Made by a program: the position numbers and the translations under genes
Origin: Methanomassiliicoccaceae archaeon
GTDB lineage: Archaea; Thermoplasmatota; Thermoplasmata; Methanomassiliicoccales; Methanomethylophilaceae
Reading direction: 5' to 3'
Length of the DNA stretch: 6,571 nucleotides
NCBI GenBank assembly: GCA_009776625.1
Contig: WRNL01000087.1
Coordinates: 1-6,571, forward strand
Part shown: positions 6,056-6,571 of the stretch, one piece after another
How positions within the stretch are numbered: the first letter of the stretch is position 1
Layout: every line of letters starts with the position of its first letter
The notes under the pieces: generated by a model
What the model was told of the DNA's origin: nothing
The model's input: only the letters and a program-made list of their open reading frames with translations
The model's database searches: none

Positions 6056-6571
6056 CCGAGCATCCCGAGGATCGACGCGGCGCCGTCTATGACCCTTATG
6101 CTGGGGTCTGTCTTGTGCCAGCTCTCCCTGGTGTTGCCGCCGGTGAGCACGCCGTAGAACCCTGCGCCCGAGTCCCTTGCCGTGAACCAGTCCATCCTGC
6201 TGTCGCCGAGGAAAAGTATCTCCTCTGGCCTGACGCCGAGAGCATTCGCCAGGTTGGCCATCGCCTTGGGCGAGGGCTTCGCCTCGTCGTCCGGGAAGTC
6301 GTCCCTCCCGATGATCGCGTCGAATAGGTCGATCACGCCGTTCTTCTTCAGTATGAACTCCGCATAGGAATGGCCCCCCCGCGTAAGTATGCCGGTTTTG
6401 TAGCCTCTCTCCCGCAGGGCGGCGACCGCCTCCGGCGCCCCCTCGAACGGCTTGGACACGTCAGCATGCTCCATCTCTACCGCAGTCGAGCGGCCTGCGA
6501 CCCCTTTGCGCAGGGCGGCGGCCTCCGCCCCCCTCCCGTTCCGCCTCAGCCAGTCGATGCCGCTCTCCAGC
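6052..6571 (-). CDS. HAD-superfamily hydrolase, phosphoglycolate-phosphatase-like (partial, N-terminus outside window)
   Basis: The reading frame is open from the window edge to the TGA at 6054-6052, giving 172 visible residues. The ATG at 6474 is internal: the frame continues upstream for 32 more codons (…GIDWLRRNG…AAALRKGVAG…) with helical, cap-domain-like content, and the first HAD motif (DxDGT nucleophile) has not yet appeared, so it must lie beyond 6571. Counting from the Met at 6474, motif II is ILTRG (T31), motif III is the Lys of KPSPK (K66), and motif IV is GDSRMD (D91, D95). These are the phosphate-binding and Mg-binding elements of the Rossmann-like core. The layout fits small soluble phosphatases of the phosphoglycolate phosphatase / Gph group, but HAD substrates cannot be read from motifs. 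It ends convergently with the oxidase-like gene, 2 bp between stops. Confidence 0.85.
   Translation of the reverse strand, partial: LESGIDWLRRNGRGAEAAALRKGVAGRSTAVEMEHADVSKPFEGAPEAVAALRERGYKTGILTRGGHSYAEFILKKNGVIDLFDAIIGRDDFPDDEAKPSPKAMANLANALGVRPEEILFLGDSRMDWFTARDSGAGFYGVLTGGNTRESWHKTDPSIRVIDGAASILGMLG

Noticed and set aside
6052..6474. HAD gene starting at the ATG at 6474
   Set aside because: The frame stays open to the window edge with cap-like sequence, and the obligatory nucleophile motif of HAD enzymes is missing downstream of this ATG, so the real start must be outside the window.

Overview
The window most likely comes from a GC-rich archaeon, with Thermoplasmatota / Methanomassiliicoccales-type methanogens as the best guess. 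Reasons: TATA-like boxes sit at archaeal spacing before both complete genes (one apparently leaderless), no bacterial -35/-10 pairs are obvious, Shine-Dalgarno sequences are weak, and coding regions use AGG and ATA freely despite high GC. The taxonomic placement is inference, because no lineage-specific marker gene is present.

Layout. (1) Positions 1-65 hold the last 20 codons of an unidentified gene. (2) Positions 66-337 are an AT-richer regulatory region: nine perfect tandem copies of a 12-bp unit plus two decayed copies (101-232), two small inverted repeats (263-287), and a TATA box (309-315) placed so that transcription should begin at or next to the ATG. (3) Positions 338-2920 encode an 860-residue MMPL-type RND membrane transporter with an enlarged second extracytoplasmic loop. 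(4) Positions 2921-3337 are a 417-bp gap without a convincing protein gene. Its first ~275 bp are GC-rich and full of hairpins, so it is a candidate structured RNA or long structured 3' UTR. Its last ~100 bp are AT-rich and carry the next promoter. (5) Positions 3338-6049 encode a 903-residue FAD-linked oxidase-like protein built from two tandem copies of the GlcD/D-lactate-dehydrogenase fold. The first copy has a degenerate FAD-pyrophosphate loop. (6) Positions 6052-6571, minus strand, hold the C-terminal part of a HAD-family phosphatase. Its stop codon faces the oxidase stop codon across 2 bp, inside a perfect 10-bp palindrome.

The transporter and the oxidase each have their own promoter and are not an obvious operon. 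An FAD-linked 2-hydroxyacid-dehydrogenase-like protein next to a phosphoglycolate-phosphatase-like HAD protein hints at 2-hydroxyacid (glycolate/lactate) metabolism, but the convergent arrangement makes this weak. Most deserving of a second look are the internally duplicated oxidase with a pseudo-catalytic N-terminal half, the 12-bp repeat array in the transporter promoter, and the structured intergenic region.
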